From assembly GCA_022711695.1 (NCBI GenBank), contig JAKLEJ010000002.1, positions 1 to 24,675 of the forward strand: 24,675 nt of DNA, written 5' to 3'. Positions within the stretch are counted from its first letter, which is position 1. Each line of letters begins with the position of its first letter. The stretch is from Verrucomicrobiota bacterium. Lineage in GTDB: Bacteria > Verrucomicrobiota > Verrucomicrobiia > Limisphaerales > JACRJZ01. Below the pieces are notes generated by a model, which did no database searches, was not told where the DNA came from, and saw only the letters and a list, made by a program, of their open reading frames with translations. Shown piece after piece: positions 8,210-16,278 of the stretch. The translations under genes and the position numbers were made by a program.

Positions 8210-11176
8210 ATGAAATACCTGCCAGCTCTCCAAGCCGCCGGGCGCCTGCTGGGCGTTGCCGCCATTCTCGTCTCCCATAGCGCTCGCGCCGCCGGCGAGC
8301 CGGTCAAGGAACCGATCTTCATCTCGGGTCAGGGGGAGTATCATACCTACCGCATTCCCTCGCTGCTCGTCAGCAAACGCGGGGCGCTGCTGGCCTTTTG
8401 CGAAGGACGCAAGAGCGGCAGCGGCGACGCCGGCAACATCGATCTCCTGCTGCGGCGCAGCCTGGACCAGGGGCGAACCTGGGAACCCGTGCAGACCGTC
8501 TGGGACGACGGCCCGAACACCTGCGGCAATCCCTGCCCGGTGCTGGACCGCGACACCGGCACAATCTGGCTGCTGCTAACCTGGAACCGCGGGGACGATC
8601 GCGAGCCGCAGATCATCGCCCAAACCAGCAAGGACACCCGCCGCGTGTTTGTGACCTGCTCGACCAACGAGGGCGCGACCTGGGCGGCCCCGCGCGAGAT
8701 CACCCGCGAGGTCAAGCGCGACCAGTGGACGTGGTACGCCACCGGCCCCGGCGCCGGCATCCAGATCGAGAACGGCGCGCATCGCGGCCGCCTGGTCATT
8801 CCGTGCGATCACATCGAGGCCGGCAGCAAACGGTATTACTCGCATGTCATCTATTCGGATGACCGCGGGCAGAGCTGGAAACTGGGCGGCTCGACCCCGG
8901 GCGACCAGGTCAACGAATGCGAAGTCGCCGAGTTGGCCGGAGGCCGCCTCCTGCTCAACATGCGCAACTACGACCGCGCGCAGCGCACCCGGCAGTCGGC
9001 GGTGAGCGCCGACGGCGGCCTCACCTGGACCGACCAGCGCCATGTGCCGGAACTCGTCGAGCCCATCTGCCAGGCCAGCCTGCGCCGCCACTCGTGGCCG
9101 TCCGGCGCCCGGCCGGGCGTCCTCCTCTTTTCCAATCCGGCAAGTTCCAAGCGGGAGCGCCTGACGTTGCGGGCGAGCTTTGACGACGGCGCGACCTGGC
9201 CGGCTGCCCGCCTGCTCGAGGCGGGGCCCAGCGCCTACTCGTGCCTCGCCGTCCTGCCAAACGGCGAGGTGGGCGCACTCTACGAAACGGGCCAGGCCAA
9301 TCCTTACGAGCGGCTGGTGTTCGCCCGGCTGAGCGTGGAGTGGATCAGGGCCGGCGGCGACGGCGCAAGCGGGCCGCCCCGGGGCTACGGCATCCCGCTC
9401 GTCGATCTCGCCGGCGAAACCAACCGCCAGGTCGTCGTGGACCGCGAGCCCGGCCAGTACCTCGGCCATCCGACCACGGTGCTGCTCGAGGACGGCAAGA
9501 CCCTGCTTTGTGTGTATCCCAAGGGCCATGGGCGCGGCCCGATCGTGCTCAAACGCTCCACCGATGGCGGCCTGACCTGGAGCGAGCGTCTGCCCGTTCC
9601 CGAGAACTGGGCCACCTCCCTCGAAACCCCCACCCTCCATCGCACGATCGATGCCTCCGGCAAGAAACGCCTGATCGTCTGGTCCGGCCTGCATCCCGCC
9701 CGCCTGGCCGTCTCCGAGGACGATGGCCTCGTCTGGTCTCCGCTCCGGGCGGCCGGCGAGTGGGGCGGCATCGTGGTGATGGGCTTTGTCGAGCCTCTGC
9801 GCACCGGCCCCGGCCATTACCTCGCCATGTTCCACGATGACGGACGGTTCTTCCGCTCGAAGCCGGCTGTGCAAAAACCGGCGGCGATGACGCTCTACAA
9901 GACGTTCTCCCGCGACGGCGGGTTGGGCTGGTCCGAGCCCGAGGCGGTGTTCCAGAGCGCGGAAATCCACCTTTGCGAACCGGGGGCGATCCGCTCGCCC
10001 GATGGCCGCGAGTTGGCGGTGCTGCTGCGCGAGAACAAACGCGTGAAGAACTCGCACGCGATCTTCTCGACCGACGAAGGCAAGACCTGGACCGCGCCGC
10101 GCCCCCTTCCCGGCGCGCTCACCGGAGACCGCCACACCGGCAAATACGCTCCCGATGGCCGGCTGTTCATCAGCTTCCGCGACACCACGCTGGACTCGCC
10201 GACGCAGGGGGACTGGGTGGCGTGGGTGGGAACCTACGAGGACATTGCGCAGGGGCGCGAGGGCCAGTACCGGGTTCGGCTGATGGACAACCAGGACAAG
10301 TGGGATTGCGCCTATCCCGGCGTGGAAATCCTGCCCGACGGGACCTTTGTCGCCACGACTTACGGCCACTGGACCCAGGGGCAGCCGCCTTACATCGTCA
10401 GCGTGCGCCTCAAGCTGGCCGAGCTGGATCGCAAGGCGCGGGCCGCCGGCCACGCCGCCGCCGCCAACACCGCCCTGATCCCCGTTCCCGGCATCGAGCG
10501 GGATTTCTACGATTGGTGGGAGCGCCACGAGGCCGTGAAGAAGACCCTGCGCGCCGGACCGGTTGACCTGGTGTTCGTGGGCGATTCCATCACCCATCTC
10601 TGGGGCGGCGCGCCCCAGCCAAACCGCTCGGCCGGCGCCGCCGTCTGGGAGCACTACTACTCGCGCCGCAACGCCGTGAATCTCGGGTTCGGATGGGATC
10701 GCACCCAGCAGGCGCTCTGGCGCCTGGATCACGGGGAGTTCGACGGCGTCAAACCCAAGGCCGCCGTGGTCCTGATCGGCACCAACAACCTCAAACCCCA
10801 CAACGCCCGCGAGAACTCCAACGAGGAAATCGTCGCCGGCATCCGCGCGGTTTGCGACCGCATCCGAACAAAATCTCCAACCACGCGCATACTCCTGCTG
10901 GGGCTGTTTCCCCGCGGACAAGACCCCGCCGACCCCGACCGCGCCCGCATCCGCGCCATCAACGAAGAGCTTCGGAAGTGGGACGGGCGCGACGGCATTG
11001 CCTTCCTGGACGCGGGGCCCAGCCTGCTGGGCGCCGACGGCCGGTTCCTGCCCGGCGCGGCCCCGGACTTTCTGCACCCCAGCCAGGCCGGCTACCGGCT
11101 GTGGGCGGAAACGATGGAGCCGGTTCTGGCGCGCTTGCTCGGGGACGCGCCGGTGGGCCCCATGCTCTCCTGGTGA
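8210..11176 (+). CDS. Secreted three-module enzyme: GH33-type sialidase, second sialidase-like domain, SGNH/GDSL esterase
   Basis: The protein is 988 residues from the ATG at 8210, which opens a signal peptide (cleavage near SARA-A, residue 27); the frame is open 37 codons further upstream but inside the preceding gene. Module 1 (about 33-385) has the sialidase YRIP motif with Arg48, an Asp73 in the acid/base position, Arg252 and Arg315/317 as further candidate carboxylate-binding arginines, Glu236/238, and Tyr343 in the 'AYSCLAVL' nucleophile segment. It has five Asp boxes such as SLDQGRTW and SADGGLTW. Module 2 (about 410-740) has four Asp boxes, but 'GHPTTV' stands where YRIP would be. Module 3 (about 765-980) is SGNH: Ser793 in GDSIT, GTNN at 857-860, and Asp953/His956 in DFLHP. 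The likely job is removal of sialic acids from glycans plus O-de-acetylation. The lyase gene downstream fits this. Confidence 0.85.
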   Translation: MKYLPALQAAGRLLGVAAILVSHSARAAGEPVKEPIFISGQGEYHTYRIPSLLVSKRGALLAFCEGRKSGSGDAGNIDLLLRRSLDQGRTWEPVQTVWDDGPNTCGNPCPVLDRDTGTIWLLLTWNRGDDREPQIIAQTSKDTRRVFVTCSTNEGATWAAPREITREVKRDQWTWYATGPGAGIQIENGAHRGRLVIPCDHIEAGSKRYYSHVIYSDDRGQSWKLGGSTPGDQVNECEVAELAGGRLLLNMRNYDRAQRTRQSAVSADGGLTWTDQRHVPELVEPICQASLRRHSWPSGARPGVLLFSNPASSKRERLTLRASFDDGATWPAARLLEAGPSAYSCLAVLPNGEVGALYETGQANPYERLVFARLSVEWIRAGGDGASGPPRGYGIPLVDLAGETNRQVVVDREPGQYLGHPTTVLLEDGKTLLCVYPKGHGRGPIVLKRSTDGGLTWSERLPVPENWATSLETPTLHRTIDASGKKRLIVWSGLHPARLAVSEDDGLVWSPLRAAGEWGGIVVMGFVEPLRTGPGHYLAMFHDDGRFFRSKPAVQKPAAMTLYKTFSRDGGLGWSEPEAVFQSAEIHLCEPGAIRSPDGRELAVLLRENKRVKNSHAIFSTDEGKTWTAPRPLPGALTGDRHTGKYAPDGRLFISFRDTTLDSPTQGDWVAWVGTYEDIAQGREGQYRVRLMDNQDKWDCAYPGVEILPDGTFVATTYGHWTQGQPPYIVSVRLKLAELDRKARAAGHAAAANTALIPVPGIERDFYDWWERHEAVKKTLRAGPVDLVFVGDSITHLWGGAPQPNRSAGAAVWEHYYSRRNAVNLGFGWDRTQQALWRLDHGEFDGVKPKAAVVLIGTNNLKPHNARENSNEEIVAGIRAVCDRIRTKSPTTRILLLGLFPRGQDPADPDRARIRAINEELRKWDGRDGIAFLDAGPSLLGADGRFLPGAAPDFLHPSQAGYRLWAETMEPVLARLLGDAPVGPMLSW

Positions 11177-11367
11177 GCGCAGGCCCGCCGGGAGTGACGC
11201 CGTCCGCAGGCCGGCTCATCGGAATCCGCATCACATGCGTTGGCAGTCCCCTGCTCGTTCGGGAACGCTTGAGGTTGACCTGGCAGGGCGACGGGCGCAC
11301 ATTCCGGCGCCCAAGTCCTGCTTGAACCTGCGCTGCAAATGCCTCATACATGGCCGCAAATAATCGA

Positions 11368-11379
11368 GTTGAATTCAAC
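11368..11379. promoter_or_regulatory. Perfect 12-base palindrome ahead of nanA, candidate operator
   Basis: GTTGAATTCAAC is an exact palindrome ending 11 bases before the nanA start codon, in an AT-rich patch of an otherwise GC-rich 214-base gap. A TTGACC at 11275-11280 could be a -35 box, but the matching -10 is poor. A regulator site next to the start would be suited to sialic-acid-dependent control; this is inference. Confidence 0.3.
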
Positions 11380-11390
11380 CTCACCGTAAC

Positions 11391-12308
11391 ATGATCAAAT
11401 CGCAACTTTCCGGCCTGGTGGCCGCCACGCACACGCCGTTCGCCGCCGACGGCTCGCTCAACCTGGCAGCCGTCGAGAAACAGGCCGCCCATCTCCTGCG
11501 CCAGGGCGTCCAGAGCGTCTTTATCGCCGGCAGCACCGGGGAAAGCCACTCGCTGTCGCGCCAGGAGCGGCTCGATCTCGCCCAGCGTTGGGCCGAAGTC
11601 GTCCGCGACGCGTCGCTGCGGCTGGTCGTGCATGTGGGCTCGAATTGCCTGGCAGACGCCCGGGCCCTGGCCGCCCAGGCCCAAAGCCTGGGCGCCGCCG
11701 CCATCAGCGCCCTGGCCCCCAGCTACTTCAAACCCCGCTCGCTGTCGGCCCTGGTGGACTGTTGCCGCGAGATCGCCGCCGCCGCTCCCGAAACCCCCTT
11801 CTATTTCTACGACATTCCCATCCTCACTGGCGTGAGTTTTTCCATGCCGGATTTCCTGGCGGCCGCGCAGGAGCGAATCCCGACCCTCGCCGGGCTGAAG
11901 TTCACCAATTCCGATCTCATGGCCTACCAGCTTTGTCTCCAGGCCGGCGGCGGCGCCTTCGACGCGCCGTGGGGCATCGACGAAGCCCTTCTGGGCGCAC
12001 TGGCCATGGGAGCCCGCGGCGCCGTGGGCAGCACTTACAATTTCGCCGCGCCCATCTATCAGCGGCTCTGGCGCGCGTTCGACTCCGGGGATATGGCCTC
12101 GGCCCGCCAGGAGCAGCTCCGCTCGGTGCGGCTGGTTCAGACGCTGGCCGCAGTCGGCTTCATGGGCGCGGCCAAGGCCCTCATGGGCATGATCGGGGTC
12201 GAAGTCGGCCCGGCCCGGCTGCCTCACGAGAATCCGACCCCCGAGCAGGCAAAACAACTGCGGGCCGCCCTGGAGAAGCTTGGGTTCTTCGATTGGATCA
12301 GAGCCTGA
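11391..12308 (+). CDS. nanA: N-acetylneuraminate lyase (DapA/NanA family)
   Basis: This cytosolic class I aldolase cleaves N-acetylneuraminate into N-acetylmannosamine and pyruvate. At 305 residues it has the normal length for a TIM-barrel DapA/NanA protein. 'GSTGES' at 47-52 is the carboxylate-binding loop. Tyr140 in 'YFYDIPILTGVSF' is the catalytic tyrosine, with the NAL-type IPxLTGV context instead of the DapA NVPxRT. Lys170 in 'LAGLKFTNSDL' is the Schiff-base lysine; the KFTNxDL context is that of eukaryotic-type lyases. 'GSTYNF' near 215 is also NAL-like. The upstream gene encodes a sialidase/esterase on the same strand 214 bases away, which supports sialate over dihydrodipicolinate as substrate. 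No epimerase, kinase or sialate transporter gene lies in the window. No Shine-Dalgarno is apparent. Confidence 0.88.
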   Translation: MIKSQLSGLVAATHTPFAADGSLNLAAVEKQAAHLLRQGVQSVFIAGSTGESHSLSRQERLDLAQRWAEVVRDASLRLVVHVGSNCLADARALAAQAQSLGAAAISALAPSYFKPRSLSALVDCCREIAAAAPETPFYFYDIPILTGVSFSMPDFLAAAQERIPTLAGLKFTNSDLMAYQLCLQAGGGAFDAPWGIDEALLGALAMGARGAVGSTYNFAAPIYQRLWRAFDSGDMASARQEQLRSVRLVQTLAAVGFMGAAKALMGMIGVEVGPARLPHENPTPEQAKQLRAALEKLGFFDWIRA

Positions 12309-12373
12309 CGCAGGCCCACTTCTTCGGCCGGCACGGACGGCGCCCCGCCCAAAATGACCGCGGAAAGTGCGGT

Positions 12374-13390
12374 TCAGGCCGGCTGGGCCGGCAGGGCGCC
12401 GATGCCGCCCTCGACCGCCAGTTGGTGGCGGCCGCATTCGCAGGCCGTGTCCGGGCAGAGGGCCGCCCGGCAACCGGTCCGGTAGCGGACCAACGGGGAA
12501 CCGGCGCGAAAGAGAGTCGTCAGCACCAGTTCGCCCTCGCCTGAATCGAGGCTCCTGCCCGTGGCCGGGTCCACGATCTCCGGAAACACCGCCGGCTCGG
12601 CCAGGTGCATTACCCCGGGCCGGGCCGGACATTCGAACGCGACCACGCCTGTCTCCGGCAAGGCGACGTAGTCCCACACCCGCGCTTCAGGCCAGAGCCG
12701 GGCCGCCTGGACCCGCACCGCCTCGGCCTCGCCCGGCCGGCCCCCGCCCAGCGCCAGGCGGACGGATGGCGCCTGGGCGCCGGCAACGCCCGCGGGCGCC
12801 GCCTCGGCCAGCGCCCGGAAGTCCGCCGCCGCTCCCACAACCACGGTGGGGCCCAGGCGCTGGATGGCTTCCCACCGGCCCTGGACATCAAGCCCGGCCG
12901 CGGAAAAACACAGGCTTCCGCCCAGCGCGCCCGATTCCAGCGGAAGCCACGTTCCGCTCTGCTGCTCGTATGACGAAAGGAAGAAGACGCGGTCCTCCGG
13001 GCCCACTTCGGCGGCGCGAAAGACCTCCGCGCCGGTGGCGGCCATCGCCGACCAACTGGCCGCCGTATCCAGCCAGCACCAGTGCAGGCCCGCCTCATCC
13101 TGCCACTGGTGGCAGTGCGCGTAGCGGGACACAGCATAGCTCAGGTTCGTCCCGAAGGGCGGATTGGCGCGCGCATCCGCGATCAGTTCTTGCCGGGTGG
13201 TCAGGGGAATGGATTCCGCCATGTCGCCGATGTGCCGGATGCTGTAGGAGACCTCTCCCGCCTCGAACTTTTGCGTGTAGAAAGGGTTGTCTGCGGCGAC
13301 GAGGCGCAGCAGGGACCGGAGCTGATCCAGTTCCTGGGTGAGCAGGACGGGGCGACGGGGGAAACGGCTGGCGGATGACATCATGGGCAT
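12374..13390 (-). CDS. Degenerate phenylacetate-CoA ligase-like (PaaK family) protein
   Basis: The 338-residue protein follows the PaaK-like adenylate-forming family along its length: 'DNPFYTQKF' near 34, 'IPLTTRQELIADARANPPFGTNLS' at 61-84, 'WLDTAASW' at 106-113, 'DPATGRSLDSGEGELVLTTL' at about 274-293 and 'PLVRYRTG' at 299-306. Normal members are about 430 residues with a TSGTTG P-loop after the 'YxRxHQ' segment. Here that segment reads YAHCHQWQDEAG, so the P-loop is gone. The expected Asp of RYRTGD is Cys307, and the frame stops soon after the CxxxxCxCGR-like cysteine cluster, removing the C-terminal catalytic domain. It is therefore unlikely to activate an acid with ATP. It could be a decaying gene or a repurposed binding protein; the long intact frame argues against recent inactivation. 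It converges with nanA (65 bases between stops). Start codons at 13384 and 13381 are also possible. Confidence 0.7.
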   Translation of the reverse strand: MPMMSSASRFPRRPVLLTQELDQLRSLLRLVAADNPFYTQKFEAGEVSYSIRHIGDMAESIPLTTRQELIADARANPPFGTNLSYAVSRYAHCHQWQDEAGLHWCWLDTAASWSAMAATGAEVFRAAEVGPEDRVFFLSSYEQQSGTWLPLESGALGGSLCFSAAGLDVQGRWEAIQRLGPTVVVGAAADFRALAEAAPAGVAGAQAPSVRLALGGGRPGEAEAVRVQAARLWPEARVWDYVALPETGVVAFECPARPGVMHLAEPAVFPEIVDPATGRSLDSGEGELVLTTLFRAGSPLVRYRTGCRAALCPDTACECGRHQLAVEGGIGALPAQPA

Positions 13391-13766
13391 CGTTTCGAGA
13401 ATTGGCGGGCTATTCAGGGTGTGGCGTTTTCAGGCGCAGCCACTTGCCCGGGAGGGCGAGTCGTTTCGGGAGGGCGAGCGTCCTCGCGAGCCCCATCCTG
13501 GCAGAACGAGGCCCCTGCGGAGCCGCTCCCCCGAAGAGGACGAGACTGCCGCAAAGCCGTGGATTGCGCGCGATTCATCTGCCCCCACCTTACGGGGCCG
13601 CCATGCCCGCATCAAGGGCCGTCTGCTCCTGAAGCCGCGGCCAGCAGCAGATGGTAGACCGCCATCGGCAGAAGCCAAGCCGCCTCCCGAAACGAAAGTC
13701 GCCTGGCGCACGGCGCAAGTGTTTTGTGGTTCAACCCGCGGGAGATTTCCCAGCCAACTTCGCAGA
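13391..13766. other. Non-coding region between the PaaK-like gene and the restriction gene
   Basis: This gap of 376 bases contains a cluster of short GC-rich repeats (listed separately) in its first third. Beyond that I see no gene, RNA or clear terminator. Open frames here are Arg/Pro-rich with no recognisable domain and look like repeat-derived shadows. Confidence 0.5.
13449..13530. repeat. Cluster of short GC-rich dispersed repeats (REP-like)
   Basis: CGGGAGGGCGAG occurs twice, at 13449-13460 and 13467-13478, 18 bases apart. Then come GCGTCCTCGCGAGCC-like and CCCCTGCGGAGCCGCTCCC-like segments. The words CTGCGGAGCCG and GGGCGA..CGTCCT recur, inverted and slightly changed, in the element at 20172-20199, so these seem to be copies of one genomic repeat family. 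Confidence 0.5.
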
Positions 13767-14429
13767 TCAGAATTCCGCCTTGGCCAACCAAAACTCCTTC
13801 ACCTTCTCGAACTTCCCAATGCGCTTCGTGATCTTGGCGATCTCACGCGGATAGAACGCCAGAACCGTGTCGCAAAACTCCAGCATCCAGGCGCGGCGCT
13901 TCTGGCTTGCGTCAATCTCGATCCGCTTGGAATCCGCGATTTGAATCTGCCCCGTGCCCAACGCGCCGATGGTCAGGCATTCCCACCTCAAATGCTCGAT
14001 CGGGACGAAATGAACCTGCTGCACCGTGACCTTCGTTCCGCTGACGGCATATTTCACCATCAGCATGACGAAGTAGTTTGTGTCGTCCTCGTAGAAGCGA
14101 GCCAACCGATCGACTGACGTGAGATTCGGCATGTTGAACGCCGTGCCCTCGCGATGCGTCTTCACATCCACCACGCAGTAGTTGTTGACCTTGTCCTTGA
14201 ACGCGAGGTCGGCCATCGCCCGCCGGGCGAAGCTGGCGGAATACTCGCCAACCAAATCGCCCGGAACCTCGGGGAAGCGGTCTTCGATGATGGATTGGAT
14301 GGCGTCGCCAGCAGCGCGGGTGCTTTCGGCCGTGTCGGCGGAGAGGAAGTCGGCGTGTTCGTTCAACAGGTCGCGCACATTGCGCTCGATCCGTTCGCGA
14401 GTCTTCGGCTCGAATAGAGGGGAGTTCAT
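13767..14429 (-). CDS. Type II restriction endonuclease, PD-(D/E)XK fold
   Basis: The protein has 220 residues. The ATG at 14429 overlaps the TGA of the methyltransferase gene by four bases, so translation is probably coupled, with the methyltransferase made first. Asp74 in 'MADLAFKDK' and Asp88-Val-Lys90 in 'NNYCVVDVKTH' form a D-x13-DxK nuclease core. 'FNMPNLTSVDRLARFY' follows and is likely part of the same fold. The assignment as cognate endonuclease rests on this core and on the coupling to a DNA methyltransferase; the recognition sequence cannot be read from the protein. It appears intact, with no frameshift. It is the last gene of the minus-strand island cluster; non-coding repeat DNA follows. 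Confidence 0.78.
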   Translation of the reverse strand: MNSPLFEPKTRERIERNVRDLLNEHADFLSADTAESTRAAGDAIQSIIEDRFPEVPGDLVGEYSASFARRAMADLAFKDKVNNYCVVDVKTHREGTAFNMPNLTSVDRLARFYEDDTNYFVMLMVKYAVSGTKVTVQQVHFVPIEHLRWECLTIGALGTGQIQIADSKRIEIDASQKRRAWMLEFCDTVLAFYPREIAKITKRIGKFEKVKEFWLAKAEF

Positions 14430-15460
14430 TTGGTCTTCGCTTTGCTGGCCCGATAGGGCTGGGGAGTTTCACCCAGCGCAAGCTGCAATTCCTCGGTGTC
14501 AGCCGGCACTGCCGATTTCGGCTGGAGATTGAGCGTGTTGCGTTCCCAGAACACGCCGCTCGCGTAGCCTTGGATGGAAGGATTATCCTGCGCCAATTCC
14601 ACTCGCCTGGCAGCGAGACAGGCAAACTTCTCGTCGATTTCAATCCCCAAAAACCTCCGCTTCAGCTTGCTGGCCACCGCCGCCGTCGTGCCTGAACCCA
14701 GGAAGGGATCGAGCACAAAATCCCCTTCGCGGCTGCTCGCCAACAGCAGCTTCGCGATCAACTTCTCCGGCTTCTGCGTCGGATGGTCGGTGTTCTCCGG
14801 CATGGACCAGAACGGCACGGTCAGATCCGTCCAGAGATTCGAGGGATGCGTCAGGCGGAACTGCCCGTCCGGCCCGTCCTCCCAATCTTTCGGCTGACCG
14901 TTCTCGCGATACGGCGCGATCACCCGGCGCTTCAGCTTCACCGCCTCCACGTTGAAACAATAGTCGTTCGACACCGTGGCGAACCAGATGTCCTCGCTGG
15001 CGTTCTTCCAGTTCGACTTCGCTCCACGCCCCTTCTCGCGCTCCCAGGTGATCCGGTTGCGCACGAGGACGCGCCGGTCCAGCACGCGATGCACGGCGGC
15101 CGACGACTTCCAATCGCCGCAGACGTAAAGGCTCGCCGTCGGCTTGAGCAGCGGCAGCACGCGGACAAACCAGTCCTCGAACCACTCTTCATATTCCGCC
15201 AGCGTCCGCTCGCAAAAACTCTCCGCGCCAAAGCGCTTCGTGAGATTGTAGGGCGGGTCCAGGATAAGCAAATCGACGAACGCTCTGGGCAACTGCGGCA
15301 ACAGCCCGATGAAATCTCCGCAAATGATCCGGCCCGTCAACGCGGCCACGCCCGCCGGCAAAGGCTCGCGCAAAAGCTGCCGCGCCAATGTCTCCTGCGC
15401 GGACGCCGAAAGCGTCAGCGTGCGATTGCGCGGGGCGCGCGGCTTGTCTGAAGGATTCAT
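14426..15460 (-). CDS. Type II DNA methyltransferase, beta class (N6-adenine or N4-cytosine)
   Basis: This S-adenosylmethionine-dependent enzyme would protect the host site from the coupled endonuclease. It has 344 residues from the ATG at 15460; the frame is open 24 codons further but that extension is Ser/Arg-rich and non-conserved in look. Catalytic motif IV DPPY lies at 68-71, before motif X 'HPTQKPEKL' (226-234) and the AdoMet-binding motif I 'DPFLGSGTT' (251-259): the beta-class order. 'ITWEREKGRGAKSNWKNASEDIWF' (137-160) is a conserved central segment. A DPPY rather than SPP(Y/W) motif makes adenine the more likely target, but cytosine N4 is not excluded. The Nudix gene ends 116 bases upstream. 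Confidence 0.9.
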   Translation of the reverse strand: MNPSDKPRAPRNRTLTLSASAQETLARQLLREPLPAGVAALTGRIICGDFIGLLPQLPRAFVDLLILDPPYNLTKRFGAESFCERTLAEYEEWFEDWFVRVLPLLKPTASLYVCGDWKSSAAVHRVLDRRVLVRNRITWEREKGRGAKSNWKNASEDIWFATVSNDYCFNVEAVKLKRRVIAPYRENGQPKDWEDGPDGQFRLTHPSNLWTDLTVPFWSMPENTDHPTQKPEKLIAKLLLASSREGDFVLDPFLGSGTTAAVASKLKRRFLGIEIDEKFACLAARRVELAQDNPSIQGYASGVFWERNTLNLQPKSAVPADTEELQLALGETPQPYRASKAKTK

Positions 15461-15576
15461 GCTATGAGACAAGATTCGGCGTGGACTGGCCGCGCCAGAC
15501 GAAGTTGTTGCTCCGCGTCTGGTTGACGGCATCCGGCTTCTGGCGGTCGAGGGGCTTCATTGGAGATCGAAGCCCG

Positions 15577-16263
15577 TCAGCCCGGCGGTGGGAGCAACTG
15601 CTTGGACACCGCCAAGCTCATGGCAGACAAAGTGAAGCCGTCACGAATCTCCCCGTGTCGTGCCATCGACCAAAGCTTCGTCGGGGAAATTGCAGCGAGT
15701 TCGCCAATTACCTCGCCTTCCTCTGGTGCTGGTCGTCCGGAAACCTCTTTAACCTGAACGAGGAACACTTTGGCCCCTCCCGCCAGCAAGCCCGTATTAC
15801 TGAATACGAATCCCAATTCTTCAACTCTCTCAGCAGACAGCCCGGTCTCTGCCGCAAGTTCTCGCTGCACCATTTCTTGCGGAGAATGTCCGGGTTCCAA
15901 GAACCCACGCGGCAACTCCCATTCCCAAGAGCGCGTCGGATATCGAAATATGCGGTGCAAGAAAATGCGTTCCCCAAGCATTGGAAGGGCCACGACACCG
16001 ACTACGCCATTCTGAATGGCGCGCTCTTCGATCCGCAAGTAGGTGCCGAACTTTCCCGAGGGAAACTTCACCGGATCACGAAATACCCGAATGTATTCAT
16101 CCGCGAACACCAGCCCCAATTCCGGACCGGCACCAGTATTGGGATTTTTGGCGAGCTGTTGGTCTCTTGCCTCACGAACTTGAGCCAGTTCATCGCGTTG
16201 GTGGACTGTTTCGATTTCGCGGGCTGGCATACCCTTTCCGAGATTGGATAGATTCTCAGGCAT
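15577..16263 (-). CDS. Nudix-fold hydrolase with altered Nudix box
   Basis: The protein has 228 residues: an N-terminal strand-rich part ('YIRVFRDPVKFPSGKFGTYLRIE') typical of ADP-ribose-pyrophosphatase-like Nudix proteins, then the Nudix box at residues 120-142. The consensus is GX5EX7REUXEEXGU. Here it reads G120, His126 instead of Glu, R134-E135-L136, Ala138 instead of the first Glu of the EE pair, Glu139, G141-L142. Two of the four conserved acidic positions are thus replaced, which may alter metal binding or activity. The usual reaction is hydrolysis of a nucleoside diphosphate linked to another moiety; the substrate is unknown. It starts 15 bases after the stop of the 535-residue unknown gene, so the two are probably one operon. 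An internal Met at residue 12 is a possible alternative start. Confidence 0.85.
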   Translation of the reverse strand: MPENLSNLGKGMPAREIETVHQRDELAQVREARDQQLAKNPNTGAGPELGLVFADEYIRVFRDPVKFPSGKFGTYLRIEERAIQNGVVGVVALPMLGERIFLHRIFRYPTRSWEWELPRGFLEPGHSPQEMVQRELAAETGLSAERVEELGFVFSNTGLLAGGAKVFLVQVKEVSGRPAPEEGEVIGELAAISPTKLWSMARHGEIRDGFTLSAMSLAVSKQLLPPPG

Positions 16264-16278
16264 AGAAAACAGGCCGGT

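Noticed and set aside
8576..11077. Minus-strand open frame of 833 codons opposite the sialidase fusion
   Set aside because: Low-complexity composition and no recognisable motif, while the plus strand has nine Asp boxes and an SGNH triad.
11227..11267. Two short inverted repeats (CGCAT-CAC-ATGCG and CGTTC-GG-GAACG) ahead of nanA
   Set aside because: Five-base stems are expected by chance at this rate. The perfect palindrome at 11368-11379 is the stronger candidate.
13375..13632. Small Arg/Pro-rich open frames in the repeat cluster between the PaaK-like and restriction genes
   Set aside because: They translate the dispersed repeat itself; no domain, start context or codon bias supports a gene.
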